A stretch of DNA of 64,000 nucleotides from Porites lobata (Eukaryota > Cnidaria > Anthozoa > Scleractinia > Poritidae). The stretch is from the NCBI GenBank assembly GCA_942486035.1, contig CALNXK010000163.1:1175001-1239000 (forward strand), read 5' to 3'. Position 1 is the first letter of the stretch. Every line of letters begins with the position of its first letter. The position numbers were made by a program, and so were the translations under genes. This document shows, piece by piece, positions 1 through 11,004 of this stretch. The notes beneath the pieces are model-generated. The model was not told the DNA's origin. It ran no database searches and saw nothing but the letters and a program-made list of their open reading frames with translations.

Positions 1-494
1 GTTGAGTTAAAAACACCAGGCAGCTGAAGTCCGTTCATGTTGGCGTTTAAACAAAAATCGAGAATCACATCAATGGTGCCAGATTAGAGATTAATGGCTA
101 CTTATAGTAAATGCATTTTGTGCCCCCTCATCCTGGGCGGAAAAATTTATACAGCGCTTAACTTGAAACTAACAGAGCGGGAAGAGCTTTACCTCTTTAA
201 GTGAAAGCCAAACAAATTTACTCTGTGGCTATAATTATTCATTTAAGTGTATGAAGTGAATTCTAAACAGACAATTCAGGTTTTTCGCCAGGTGCTAATA
301 TTGCGCTTGAAGTTTCCCTATAAGCAGAGGGTCTTGCACGATATTGCCTTCTTCTTGCTGACTTGTAGAAAGACAGCCTTTTTGTGCCTTGAGGAAGTTA
401 CTCAAGTTTGTTGATGGTCTTTAAGCAGCCAAACAATTTCAGCTTTCGTTTTAAAAAAGAGGCACTGTCTAGATACTGCTCAAATGTGCTCAGA

Positions 495-536
495 AGTCAT
501 AAGTTCATATAAGTTAGTCATAAGTTCATATAAGTT
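495..536. repeat. two tandem copies of a 21-bp unit
   Basis: The unit AGTCATAAGTTCATATAAGTT occurs twice back to back (495-515 and 516-536). It looks like a simple slippage duplication. Confidence 0.85.
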
Positions 537-1347
537 AGTTTATAAGTATACGGTTCAATGCTTTTCCATCTTGTATTTCACGTTTGATAATGATCTTGAA
601 ATACATGTAAGAACCGAGATATTATGTTTATTTATTTTGTGTCAATTTCTTGCTTATACTTATATTTTAAGTTAGCAAGATGTTTCATGGAGTTGTTTTT
701 GTATTATATTGTGCTCAGAAGTACTTGGTATATATCTTGTTTACTTGTGAGTTTCAGAAGAGGAGACCAGGAAGCTATCTTTTACGTATACTTAAACGGC
801 AAGGCTCTTAGGTTGGGCGCTATACCAGAAAACGAAAAGAACTGGTCGATTAAAAATCCTTCACATAAATGAACTGAATTATTCTTACTGAGATCACAAA
901 AGCTAAATCTCAACGTCATTTGGAACTTCAAGTTCTAGCATTTCGTGCTGATTTCGCCATATAGAGACAGTACAGATCAGTGAGCCGATATTTTACTTGC
1001 TTTTTAAGGATTAATACGACAAAGCAAACAACTTGATCACAAGCATCCGTATAATGAGAGTTAGTTTTAAAAGAAATTGTTGCTACCTCGATTGGGGAAC
1101 GGAGAATAACACAAAGTTCTGGTTTCAACTTTGTTGATAAAGTCAATTTTCCACCCTTGAGAGTGTGAAAAGGCTGTGGTTTCAAGCATTTGTCCTCCGA
1201 TCCAAAGCAAATCAAGGGATTGCGGTTTCTGTGGTTTTTACAACCCAGGTAAACTAAAGTAGAATTTACCTTCCCTGGTGATGTTTTTGCTGGATTGCGA
1301 TCGTGCCTTTAGGTTCGTTTGTGTTCCTCCATAATGCGGTGCAGTGT

Positions 1348-1375
1348 CTATCGAATCAGCTCAGTGATTCGATAG
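1348..1375. repeat. perfect 11-bp hairpin
   Basis: CTATCGAATCA and its exact reverse complement are separated by six bases. No flanking gene is recognised, so a regulatory role cannot be argued. Confidence 0.7.
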
Positions 1376-2057
1376 GGGAGAGGCGTTGACTCGTTCATAC
1401 CTAAGATGCGCGCGTCAATCAGCCCAACTGGAACCATAACCCGTGTGCCATGACTGACGTCATTTGAAACTTGATGCCGGCAGTACTTGTGTAGGAGGAA
1501 TTCATTTTCCTAAGCAAGCCCAGCGATTCTGTCAAATGTGCCAGAGGTATGACCGAAAAAAAAAATTCGGATAAATTTGAATGTTTTCGCACGGAATGGC
1601 CTTGAATCATCCTAAAGTCCTCTTGCTCTTCCTATCAAATCAATATTTAGATCAAGCATGCTGGTCCGAAGCTAATCAAAGAAAAAAAAACTTAAAAGGT
1701 AAGGATTTAATCAAGCAATCTAGAAAATGCTAATTCTGCTTAGCATTGATGCAAAACTGACTCGGTTGCCATCATAATCCAATGATGACGCACACGTCAC
1801 GAAGACATAAAAATGTTATGAGACATCTTTTTCAATTATAGCTTCAATAGTTTTTTCAAGTTTAAAGTTAATTCAGGGTTGGCCTTAAATGATCGTTGCC
1901 CTTAGCCAATAAGATTGGAGGATTTTTTCTTCAAAGATATGATCAATACCGCAATAGCCAATATTGGATGACCTCTCTTACTATTCTATTGAACTTTTTG
2001 TGTGCTGTGTTACTAAAATATATGCGTTGTTCTGTAATAAAGAAAGCTGTTTATTAC

Positions 2058-2086
2058 ATTTATTTATTTATTTATTTATTTATTAT
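2058..2086. repeat. (TTTA)n microsatellite
   Basis: About seven tandem TTTA units, interrupted only at the 3' edge. Confidence 0.9.
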
Positions 2087-2418
2087 TTGTAGCATTTCTT
2101 GCAACATAAATTTAGTGTTAAAAAGGGCCGAGCGGAGGGAACAAGGTATATATCTATTCATTTGAGCTCAAACTTTGCAGGATGGTAGAACTTATGTTTT
2201 TTGTTTTTCGATTTGAACGTTTTTGGGCGGGAAAATGACGTCACAAGATTGACAGCCATATCTTGAAATTTTAAGTTTTAATATACGCCCACCGTGGAAG
2301 GTTTATAGATTTGTCGCGTGCGCAGCGCACGTCAACGCGCTCGGCAATCGCCGATCGAGGAGTGATCTTGCTTTGGTCATAAATCTTTTTCTCTATCACA
2401 TCGGTTTCGGCGAACGCA

Positions 2419-2431
2419 GTTGCCTAGCAAC
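2419..2431. promoter_or_regulatory. candidate RFX X-box
   Basis: GTTGCCTAGCAAC is a palindrome that fits the RFX X-box consensus GTNRCC(N0-3)RGYAAC with a one-base spacer. No gene start is identified beside it. A match of this looseness is expected about once in a window of this size, so the call is tentative. Confidence 0.2.
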
Positions 2432-2599
2432 AAATTCGCCACGGCGTATTGACGCCATCCAATATGACTTCATGCCCACAGATTAGAAAAGGGTTTGAGA
2501 TCGATGCTCTGCACTGTCGTCTTTAATTCATGACTGAGAGTTGTTTGTTCAGCGTCTGCGAAACAATGGTTACCGTTTGTAAATAACGAGCAATTAAAA

Positions 2600-2815
2600 G
2601 CAACAAAAGCAAGCATAACAACGCTGGATTCACCAACTGGCTGGAAATCCTCGCCGGAGAAGATTTTCCAGCAACGGAGAAGAAGACAACAACAAACCGC
2701 GGAGCAGAGAGAACATCGCTTAGCAAAGCGAAGGCAACCCCGTCAACAGGACACAGAGGAGAGCCAGCGACAAAAAAACAAACAAACAAACAAACAACTA
2801 TCCCGCTGCAAACGA
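2600..2815 (+). pseudogene. possible Helitron-type protein relic (Arg/Glu/Gln-rich repeat)
   Basis: The plus-strand frame through about 2600-2815 encodes a charged stretch, including TAEQREHRLAKRR followed by RQQDTEESQRQ. This resembles the short Arg/Glu-rich repeats near the amino end of Helitron-type helicase polyproteins in invertebrate genomes. There is no start codon in context. The frame runs into a (CAAA)n tract near 2770-2800 and stops soon after. No Rep or helicase motif is present, so at most this is a small broken fragment. The opposite strand has an open frame of 138 codons, but it is hydrophobic mainly because of the same simple repeat. Confidence 0.3.
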
Positions 2816-3431
2816 AACCGATGAAGAGAGCTTGGGGGACCCATCGACTGCTTTGTGTAAAATATCTGTTCGGAGAAGCAAATATTGCCGAGAATTTTCT
2901 ATGGCTAAAAATTCCTATAAAGCCGACCGTTCCATTCATGCACGATTCTCGAGCTCAGAAGATTGATTTCACTGCCTAAGTTAGGCTATTTTTCTTACTA
3001 AAATGGAAACCTCAAATTTTCGGATTCAAAAATGTGATGAAAGAGGAATCAGAAAAACTTTCACTGAGTAATACGCTAAATTGCATCCAAGATTTTCCTG
3101 AAAATAATACTGAAGTCCTTCTTTTTTCGACAAGACTCAAGTTCTCCTAGGATGACCGAACAGTTACAATTTCTATAGCGTCACTTAGAATTCACTTCTA
3201 CTCTGGATAGTCTATTTTAAAAGGTGTTTTCAATGTATTTAGGAGAAAACCGACGTTGGGTGCCCCTGAGAGAGGGGGCACTGACTGCCGACCCTTCGAG
3301 AAAATGCAGTTATTATTTTCTTCGATGTAACTACAGGCAGTAAGAATTACACGATCTGAAACAATGCATGTGAGGAATATCTTTCCAACGGACTGAGGAC
3401 AACCAATCAGCCTTTACACCATGAGCAACAA

Positions 3432-3642
3432 TAGGGCCATTTATACGAGGAAAATAAGACGCGTCTTAAATAAGACGCGAACTTTCCGTATAAACGGCAC
3501 ATTTCGTCTAAAATAAGACGCGGCTTAGCTAAGACGCGTCTTATTAGATAAGACATGCTCGTATAAATGGTCCAGTTCGCGTCTTATTTAAGACGCGTCT
3601 TATGTAAGACGCGTCTTATTTTTCCTCGTATAAATGGCCCTA
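3432..3642. mobile_element. 211-bp MITE with near-perfect terminal inverted repeats
   Basis: The element starts TAGGGCCATTTATACGAGG and ends with its reverse complement. Between the ends lie several copies of an ATAAGACGCG unit in both orientations, so almost the whole element can fold back. There is no coding capacity. A TA target duplication is possible but is part of the palindrome and cannot be proven. Confidence 0.85.
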
Positions 3643-4450
3643 ATGGGTTTTACAGTAAGCTTTATTTTAATGTGTGACATGTAGGGAAGCGTCACATTTG
3701 TAAACAAAATCCTTACTGAACAAAATTTTCGTTTACAATGTTCATTACATTTACCTCCTCAAAAACATCCGGTGAGAAACTCGCCCTCCCCAGGTACACA
3801 ATCTACTCCCTTTCTCCCGCAACCTCCCATCCGTAACATTTCATGGGCCTCCCCCCGAGTTCGCGACGTTCTGCGATTCACGTATTTCTAGTTAACTGTC
3901 TCTCTGTCCCACGCATTGACAGACATATCAGTTTAAAAAGTTATTTAGCGGTGGAATATGGTCCGATATAATGCTAGGCGGGGTGTATAGTCCATTTATA
4001 GAAACAGACATAAGATTGTGTAACATTTCCAGAGGCTTGGTGAACATTGCTTGTCAAAAAGTGCAGCCTACTCAGTCAGCGGCTTTAACCGGGGGCACGT
4101 AAACTTCGGCATTCTTTTTCAAGGTAGTATCATTCTTTAATGCTGGCATGGTCATACGAAAATGTTAGTAAGGCTACATTAGATGCCACTAAGTAATACC
4201 TAGCATATGTAAGTGATGTTTCTACGGTAAAAATTCTCCAAGGTTGAGAGGAATTTATTAGAGCAAGAACAGACATGATATATATAATTTCCCTCGAAGT
4301 TCTCGATTCTTTTTCGAATTTTAGAGCCGATTCTTGTGTAACTGGCTTTTCTGTAATTAGTTAGGGAACTAGGTCAGCGCACCTTTCGTCCACTCGATAT
4401 TTTACATTTCCTATTTCCTATTCAAAAACAGAATCACAAATCACACTCTC

Positions 4451-5679
4451 AGTTTCCTTTTCCTTTTTAAAATTCTACCAATCCAGAACCTTAATTTATG
4501 TAAAACACATCTTTTTATTGAAGTTTTAGTTAAAACCACTTGACTCCATTAATGTACGTGAGAAAAACGTCAGATTCTCAAAAATTTAGCAGAATGTAGA
4601 AATAACGTTCAGTTTAATTCCAGCCAAAGGAAAAAAGCAAAAAACAAATTCAACTACTTCTTTTTTACCGTTTTTCCGTTTTATGTGCAAACTAATTCAG
4701 AAAACGCAAACGGAAGTCGATTGCGGTTTTCCATGCAAACATATACATATATATATAAAAGAAAAACGAAAGACATTTTCCGTTTTCCGTTTTTCGTTTT
4801 ATGCGCAAGAATCGACTTCCGGTCACTCGTTTTCCCGTTTATCTATGGATATATGGGGTGTCGCTCTGAGCGCGAACCAGTGTAGCAGTGCGTGTGTGGA
4901 TAATATACAATGTAATAATGTACATGAAGGCTTGAAAAACCACTACATCAATGTGCCTAACAAGATCGTGATCAGTCAAAACGGTTAAAAATAGAATTAA
5001 ACAATGTTAGAGCGATGCCTGCGTTGCATCGCATCAAACAACCAGCTTAAATTTAGGGGCGTCATCGAAAAGGAATAATACTTGGCCAGTGACAGGCTTT
5101 CTTATATCCGAGTGGTTAAATTGCTGTTCCGTTCAGACGAGTAGGTCGAGTAGGGACAGAAAGGAATATTTCACCATCATTGTAAAAACATTGGTCGGAC
5201 GGTGTTGTTCATGCTTGAAAATAGGAACTTTCCTCTAGCCACTGGAATGTTTGTGTTTGAGTAAAAAATTAGTATCCGGAGGAAAGGGCACCCCTTTTCT
5301 GGCGGAACCTCTACTTTGTCGAATTCCTGTACATCAGAAACGGAAAACGGTAGTTCTTTTATTTTCTTTTTTTCTTTGTATTAGTTTGCACATAAAACGG
5401 AAAACGGCAATCGACTTCCGTTTTCCGTTTTCTGTATTAGTTTGCACATGAAACGGAAAAAACTGTGAAGGAAGTTGATTTTGTTGTTTGCTTTATTTCT
5501 TCGGCTATAATTAAACTAATCGTTGTTTCTACATTTTGTTAAATTTGAGAGAATTTGACGTTTTCTGGCTTACGTATAAAAATATGGTGGTTTTAACTTA
5601 AAATTTGATAAAACGATCGATGTGTCTTACATAAAACAGAGTTCTGGATTAGTAGAGTTTTAAACGGAAAACGGGAACT
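4451..5679. mobile_element. 1.2-kb foldback element
   Basis: An arm of about 250-280 bp at 4451-4735 is repeated in inverted orientation at about 5400-5679, roughly 75-80% alike by eye. Inside the arms, a unit containing CGTTTTCCGTTTTATGTGC and GCAAACTAAT recurs (near 4675, 4780, 5395 and 5440). The central 650 bp is not duplicated. The open frames inside (for example 4683-4988) follow the repeats and show no domain. It is probably a non-autonomous DNA transposon. Confidence 0.75.
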
Positions 5680-7683
5680 AAGGTCGTAATTTGGCTTTTT
5701 CTGTTTTTGACTATAAAATAGCAAGTGGATGAACCGTACACGGACCTGGTGGTGGTGCTCGTTACCGGCCAGTGCAAAACACTACTTTTACATGTAATGC
5801 CGCTGAGTAAAACAAAAAATAGGCAAGTTCTCACTATTGCTCTTCGACAGACTGTCCAACCATCCAGATTTCGTCGGGAATCTCCCGATTTTACTTGAAA
5901 ATACCGAGTCCCGACCAATATGCGATCGGGATAGGAAAAATCCCGATTTTCACATCTGTTCTGATATTTCAAATGAATTCTTTTGATACTTATAGGAAAA
6001 CATCTAACGGAGTATATTTAACTGAAACTGTCCTGATATCCAGAAAACAGTTAAAAAAAATCTGCACGAAATATAACCTAAGATCGAGTACTTGTACACG
6101 AAGCGACCAAATAAAAATAAGCGTAAAAAAGACATCTGATTTATTCAAAATTTACCCGTTTAAATCCCATTGTAAAATGTAGCAAAGACTGAGGTGAAAA
6201 TTAATGTAAGCTAAGAACTAAGAATTTGCAGTCGTTTAGTTTTCTATACCCGCCTTTTTTTCCCCTCTTTTTTTTGTCCAAAACGTTGTTTTGAATGATG
6301 TGCTGTGGGCTTGTAAGGAATCTGAACCAAGTGTAGCTCGCGACTACTTACTAGAGTATGAACATTTTAAGGTCGCGAGGAACACCTTGGGCTCATTGTA
6401 CAGCGACTGAATGAGAACTGTAACGTTTTGTAATGTTTTGCACGTACTAATTAGTCGAATTATTACTTAAATTTAGACTAATAGCTTTCGCAATACTGTA
6501 ATTCCTTTATGGTCATGCAAATAAGCATTTGGTGTTGTTGTTTTTGATATCGACAGGTTTACGAGATATTCATAACTGGATGAAAGATGAGCGCATAATT
6601 TAAAGTGATCACGTGCACGTGTGGCACGCAGACTCCGAACAAAATGTTTATTCAAAAGTAACAAAAAGGCCCTGAATCAAACCTTGTTGCAGTGATTTTT
6701 TTATAAAAATAAGGAAATCTATTTAGAAAATTCAACTAAGTCTAATACGAAAACTCCTCAAAAGTCCTTGAAAACATTACAGAACAAATTAAAGCGTGGA
6801 ATGAAATTAACGATAATTTATACAATGACATATCTTGTTTGGAACTCGTGCTTTAGTCGGGGCACCTTCGGAAGTCTCAAAATTTGACTTTTCCAACAAA
6901 TTTGTGTCCAAGAAATCAGCGCATATACAAAACTTCACGAGCTGGCACTGGAGAGGGGTTAGTTGGTAGACTGTAGTGTGTTATGTATTGAGCGGAATTC
7001 TTAAAGACAGAAATACTGACCCCGTAGAAATCGAAACCTGTAAATTGCTGCTACCAAGAGCCATAATGGCTACTAATGAGACCTACAATTTCACGATTAT
7101 TTCAATTCAGGTTTTTTTGCGGGATATTTTTTCTTAATCATTCAGCCCATCCACTCTTTTTTACCTATTTTTGGCTTAGAGTTCGCGTTATTAGTTCAAT
7201 TTTGATTGCTATTATCATAAGTATAGAAACGGAGGCTTCGGCCTTTTTTTTTAGCCCTGGCTTAATCTGTATATTAAAAAGATATAAGGCGTTAATTTCG
7301 ATGATGACAGATCAGTTTTGCTCATTTAAACGATTATATCTTGCTGGAAAACTTTAAATTGCGAAATCTGCTCAATACATGACACACTAGAGGTTTTGAC
7401 CGATAAAAAAAAATCACAGAGTGCTATTTTCTATTCTTTCCCCAAACTTGGACACAAAATCACGATTTCCCAGTTTGGTGCAACTGTGGCTTAAAGCATC
7501 ACTGTAAAGCGAGATTTACCAATTAAAAAACAACTCTTCTAAACTTCCATCATTCCACAACGTCTCTATAAACTTTATCTAAATCACCTCTAAAACAGCC
7601 AAGATATAAGCGTTTTAAAAAATGTAACAAAAGCAAAATTTTGCCTTATGAATTTATTCATAGGTAAGGTGCCCGCGCGGCCT
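5680..7683. other. non-coding stretch, nothing recognised
   Basis: No splice-supported exon, RNA gene or element with definable ends was found. Short open frames are present at chance length. Confidence 0.5.
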
Positions 7684-8350
7684 GAAGGTGGCTCGGTACA
7701 GTTTTTCAGAGTCCATACCTCCCAAGTTTGAGTATAAACTACGTCGCCGCAAACAAAGATTTGGAAAAATTAACACCAGAGTTGTATTAGATAAAGGTGA
7801 AAATTTGTTATGATCAGAGTTGCAACGACATCGGAGTTGTCATGGCAACTAAATGACCTATTAACTATTTTACTTGCAGCAGTATATTCCGGCACTGGGA
7901 ACTGTTTTTCCAAAATCGTTAACAGGAGCTTTATCCTCCAACAGCGTCCTCGGTGTTCGTGAAGTTTAAGTGAAATCTGTAAGAGCGTTATCGACATATT
8001 TTGGGATGAAGTTTATATATGGTTAGAAGTACGGTAAAAAAGGGACAAACTTGATGTTCGGCTGTTATCTGTAGAAAAACGAAGCGCTTTTGACATACCA
8101 TTTCCCCTCATAGTAGTTTCAATCTTTTCAACAACGCGTGTGAAAGATCATGGAGATAGCTCCAGCCGATTGCTAGAAAGGAGGTTTTGATTAGTATGTA
8201 TAGAAGTGCTCTTGTTAGCGGTTTTGTAAAAATTTTGGTCTAACAAATTAGCAAATAATTTTGTAACCGCTCGACAGATTTTTTTAAAAATGTAATATTC
8301 TTGAGATTAAGCTTCCTTTTATATGACCTTTTAGTTTCAAGATTATTGAT
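7684..8350. mobile_element. left arm of a 3.3-kb long-inverted-repeat element
   Basis: This arm matches 10381-11004 in inverted orientation, with some small gaps. Matching landmarks are the outer AAGGTGGCTCG end, an internal ACAAAGATTTGGAAAAA segment, and the inner end GTTTCAAGAT. The long arms suggest a DNA transposon with extended terminal repeats. The same AAGGTGGCTC start also appears at about 60123, so the family is dispersed. Confidence 0.8.
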
Positions 8351-10080
8351 AATAATAATAATAATTTACTACATTTAATATAGCGCTTTAACTATTAAAA
8401 AATTCTAAAGCGCTTTACAATATGTACAAGAAAATAAATATATATATACAATAAAATGGACAGAAATAATAATAGTAATAAGAATATAAAATTACAAATT
8501 AAAAGCTTTCTTAAAAAGATAAGTCTTCAACTGTCCTTTAAATTAAAAAGAGTCAATGTTCCTACAGTTTCTAAGTTGTTAAGTTGTTAATTTATTTAAG
8601 CTCGATAGCATGAGGAGTGGTTGCCCAATCTCCTGAGCCCGGGGTTCATGTATTAAACGCTCGAGCATTCCGGATCGAATTGGAATTGGAATTTGCCATC
8701 TAAGACTAGATGGCAAAGCATTCCATACTGTTGGTCCAGCATGGAAAAAGGCTCGATCGCCAAAAGTCTTCCATGTTACCTTAGGGATTACAAGCAATGT
8801 TCCAGATCAGACTGCAGGCTGTATCTAGTTCTAGGCTTTACAACAAGTAGTTCAGATAAATATTGTGGCGCCAGGCCGTTCAACGTTTTGAAAACTAAAA
8901 GCGCAATCTTAAATTCTATTCTAAATTTCACTGGCAACCAATGAAGTTCCCTAAGTACCGGAGTAATATGGGCAAACCTAGGAATTAAGCATGTAACCCT
9001 AGCCTCAGCATTAAGAACTTTTTGAAGTCGGTCATATTGATATTGCGGAAGCTTATACAAAAGAGCGTTGCAATAATCTAAATGTGATGTAACAAACGCA
9101 TGAATTAAACACTTCGTTGATTCTGCAGACAGATATTTCCTAATTTGCCTAATATTATAAAGCCCCCTAAATGCCTTACTACACACCTTTCCTATATGAG
9201 TATTCATAGACATATGGTTATCAAACCATGAGCCAAGATTTCTAACATGCTTAAGGGGTTGAATGTCACAGTCACCAACTTTAATTGAAGTCATGGCAAC
9301 CTTAGATAGCTGCTGCGACGAACCGATGATTAGAAATTCTGTCTTTGAATCATTAAACATCAACCTGTGTGAGACTAATAACCAAGCCCTAACATCAGCT
9401 ATGCAGTTCTCAATAGCCTTAATCGCTTGATCTTGAGCAGCAAACGAATCTGGACGAAACGACACGTACAACTGAGTAGCATCAGAGTACCCATGAACTG
9501 ATGGAAGGTGCTTCTTAACAACCTCAAACAGCCTTGATGCATACAATAGAAAAAGGACAGGTCCCAAACAGCTCCCCTGAGGAACACCATAATTTAAATT
9601 GAAGGTCTTGGAGGACTGCTGATTAACAATTACACGTTGTACCCTTCCAGTCAAATATGATCTAAACCACTTCAGAACATCACCGCAAATTCCAAAATCT
9701 GATTCCAGGATATTAATCAGAATGTTATGATCGACAGTGTCGAAAGCGGCACTAAGATCTAAAAGAACAAGAAGAGCTACTTCCTGTTTGTCCATGTTGG
9801 AGAGTATATCACTCTGGACTTTAAGAAGAGCCGTCTCAGTTGAATGAAACTGACGATAGGATGACTGATGAACTGGAAGTAGAGCAATTCCGGAAAAGCT
9901 GACCCACAACTGCCTTCTCAGCTGATTTGGAGACCACGGGCAGATTACTAACCGGCCTGAAGTTCTTATATACTAGTTCAAGTCCCAGTTTCTTTAACAA
10001 CGGTCTAATTAAAGCAGCTTTCCAACTGTCTGGAACTTGTCCCTGTTGAAGGGATAGATTAATCATTGAGATATAGATTA
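8345..10080 (-). mobile_element. 5'-truncated L2/CR1-like LINE, minus strand
   Basis: The minus strand from about 10066 to 8579 reads as a reverse transcriptase split over three frames. Beyond it lies a 3' region holding the paired AGCGCTTTA/AAAGCGCTTT motif and a TTA-type tail at about 8348-8365. No endonuclease domain is present, which is consistent with the usual 5' truncation. The element sits between the arms of a long inverted repeat. Confidence 0.85.
8579..10066 (-). pseudogene. LINE reverse transcriptase, frameshifted and catalytically broken
   Basis: Three overlapping minus-strand frames make up one protein relic. The first (10066 to about 9895) has the fingers region with KAALIRPLLKK and NFRPVSNLP. 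The main frame (9909-8788) has RT motif A, LLDLSAAFDTVDHN, with its aspartate, and motif B, GVPQGSCLGP. The last frame (8797-8579) has the carboxy-terminal FFHAGPTVWNALPSSLR block. At least two frameshifts separate them. The catalytic motif C, normally YADD, reads YSDA, so the second metal-binding aspartate is lost. The family resemblance is to L2/CR1 non-LTR retrotransposons. The copy cannot retrotranspose by itself. Confidence 0.9.
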
Positions 10081-10087
10081 ATCATTG

Positions 10088-10378
10088 AGATATTGTAAGG
10101 CAGTAAAATAAGGGCTACAATTCGTTAATTTTTTTATCGGACGTTTTGTCATTACATTCAAGTAAAAGCCTCTCATTATTCAAGGTATTGTCCCCAACTT
10201 TCATTTTCACGTGAACAGCAGTAACTAACAATGCATGTGGAATATGCAAAAATGCTAGCTATTATTGTGCACGAAAATATGGATCTTGACCCTGAATAAT
10301 GCATGAGAGGCTTGTAAACATAAAATTTCTGACTAAGTTATAGCGAATTGTAGCCCTTATTTTGCAACCTTACAATAT
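10088..10378. mobile_element. 290-bp MITE inside the long inverted repeat
   Basis: The ends are about 38-bp inverted repeats, beginning ATATTGTAAGG and sharing AAAATAAGGGCTACAATTCG. There is no coding capacity. It lies between the LINE 5' end and the right arm of the surrounding element. Just before it, a 19-bp segment with TAGATTAATCATTGAGATA is duplicated (about 10054-10091). Confidence 0.8.
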
Positions 10379-10380
10379 AT

Positions 10381-11004
10381 TAATCATCTTGAAACTAAAA
10401 GGTCATATAAAAGGAATGTTAATCTCAAAAATATTACATTTTTAAAAAATCTATCGAGCAGTTTAAAGATTATTTGCTAATTTGTTAGACCAAAATTTTT
10501 ACAAAACCATTAACAAGAGCGCCTCGATACATACTAATCAACTCCTTCTTTCTAGCAATCGGCTGGAGCTACCTCCATGATCTTTCACACACGTTTTTAA
10601 AGAGATTGAAACTACTATGAGGTGAAATTTCATATCAAAAGCGCTTCGTTTTCTACAGATAACAGCCGAACATCAAGATTGTAAGAAAACTTCATTCCAA
10701 AAATATCTCGATAACGCTCTTACAAATTTCTCCTAAACTTCACGAATGATCGAGGCCGCTATTGCAGGAAAAAGCACCCGTGAGCGATTTTCGAAGAACA
10801 GTTCCCAGTGCCAAGAAATACTGCTACAAGTAAAATAGGTAATAGCGTCATTTCGTTGCTATGACAACTCCGATGTCATAATAAATTTTCACCTTTATCT
10901 GATACAACTGTGGTGGCAGTTTTTCCAAATCTTTGTTTATGGCGACTTAGTTTATGCTCAAAGTTGGGAGGTATCAACCCCAAAAAATCCAGTCGAGCCA
11001 CCTT
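10381..11004. mobile_element. right arm of the 3.3-kb long-inverted-repeat element
   Basis: Inverted partner of 7684-8350, ending outward at CGAGCCACCTT (10994-11004). The open frames here on either strand are by-products of the repeat. Confidence 0.8.

Larger units (their letters stand above)
1..2400. other. non-coding stretch with small repeats
   Basis: No exon is supported here. Short open frames on both strands lack splice context or recognisable domains. A 21-bp unit is repeated twice in tandem at 495-536, a hairpin lies at 1348-1375, and a TTTA microsatellite lies at 2058-2086. Confidence 0.6.

Noticed and set aside
2523..2939. 138-codon minus-strand frame, hydrophobic
   Set aside because: Much of the hydrophobicity comes from a (CAAA)n tract read backwards. 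There is no conserved domain.
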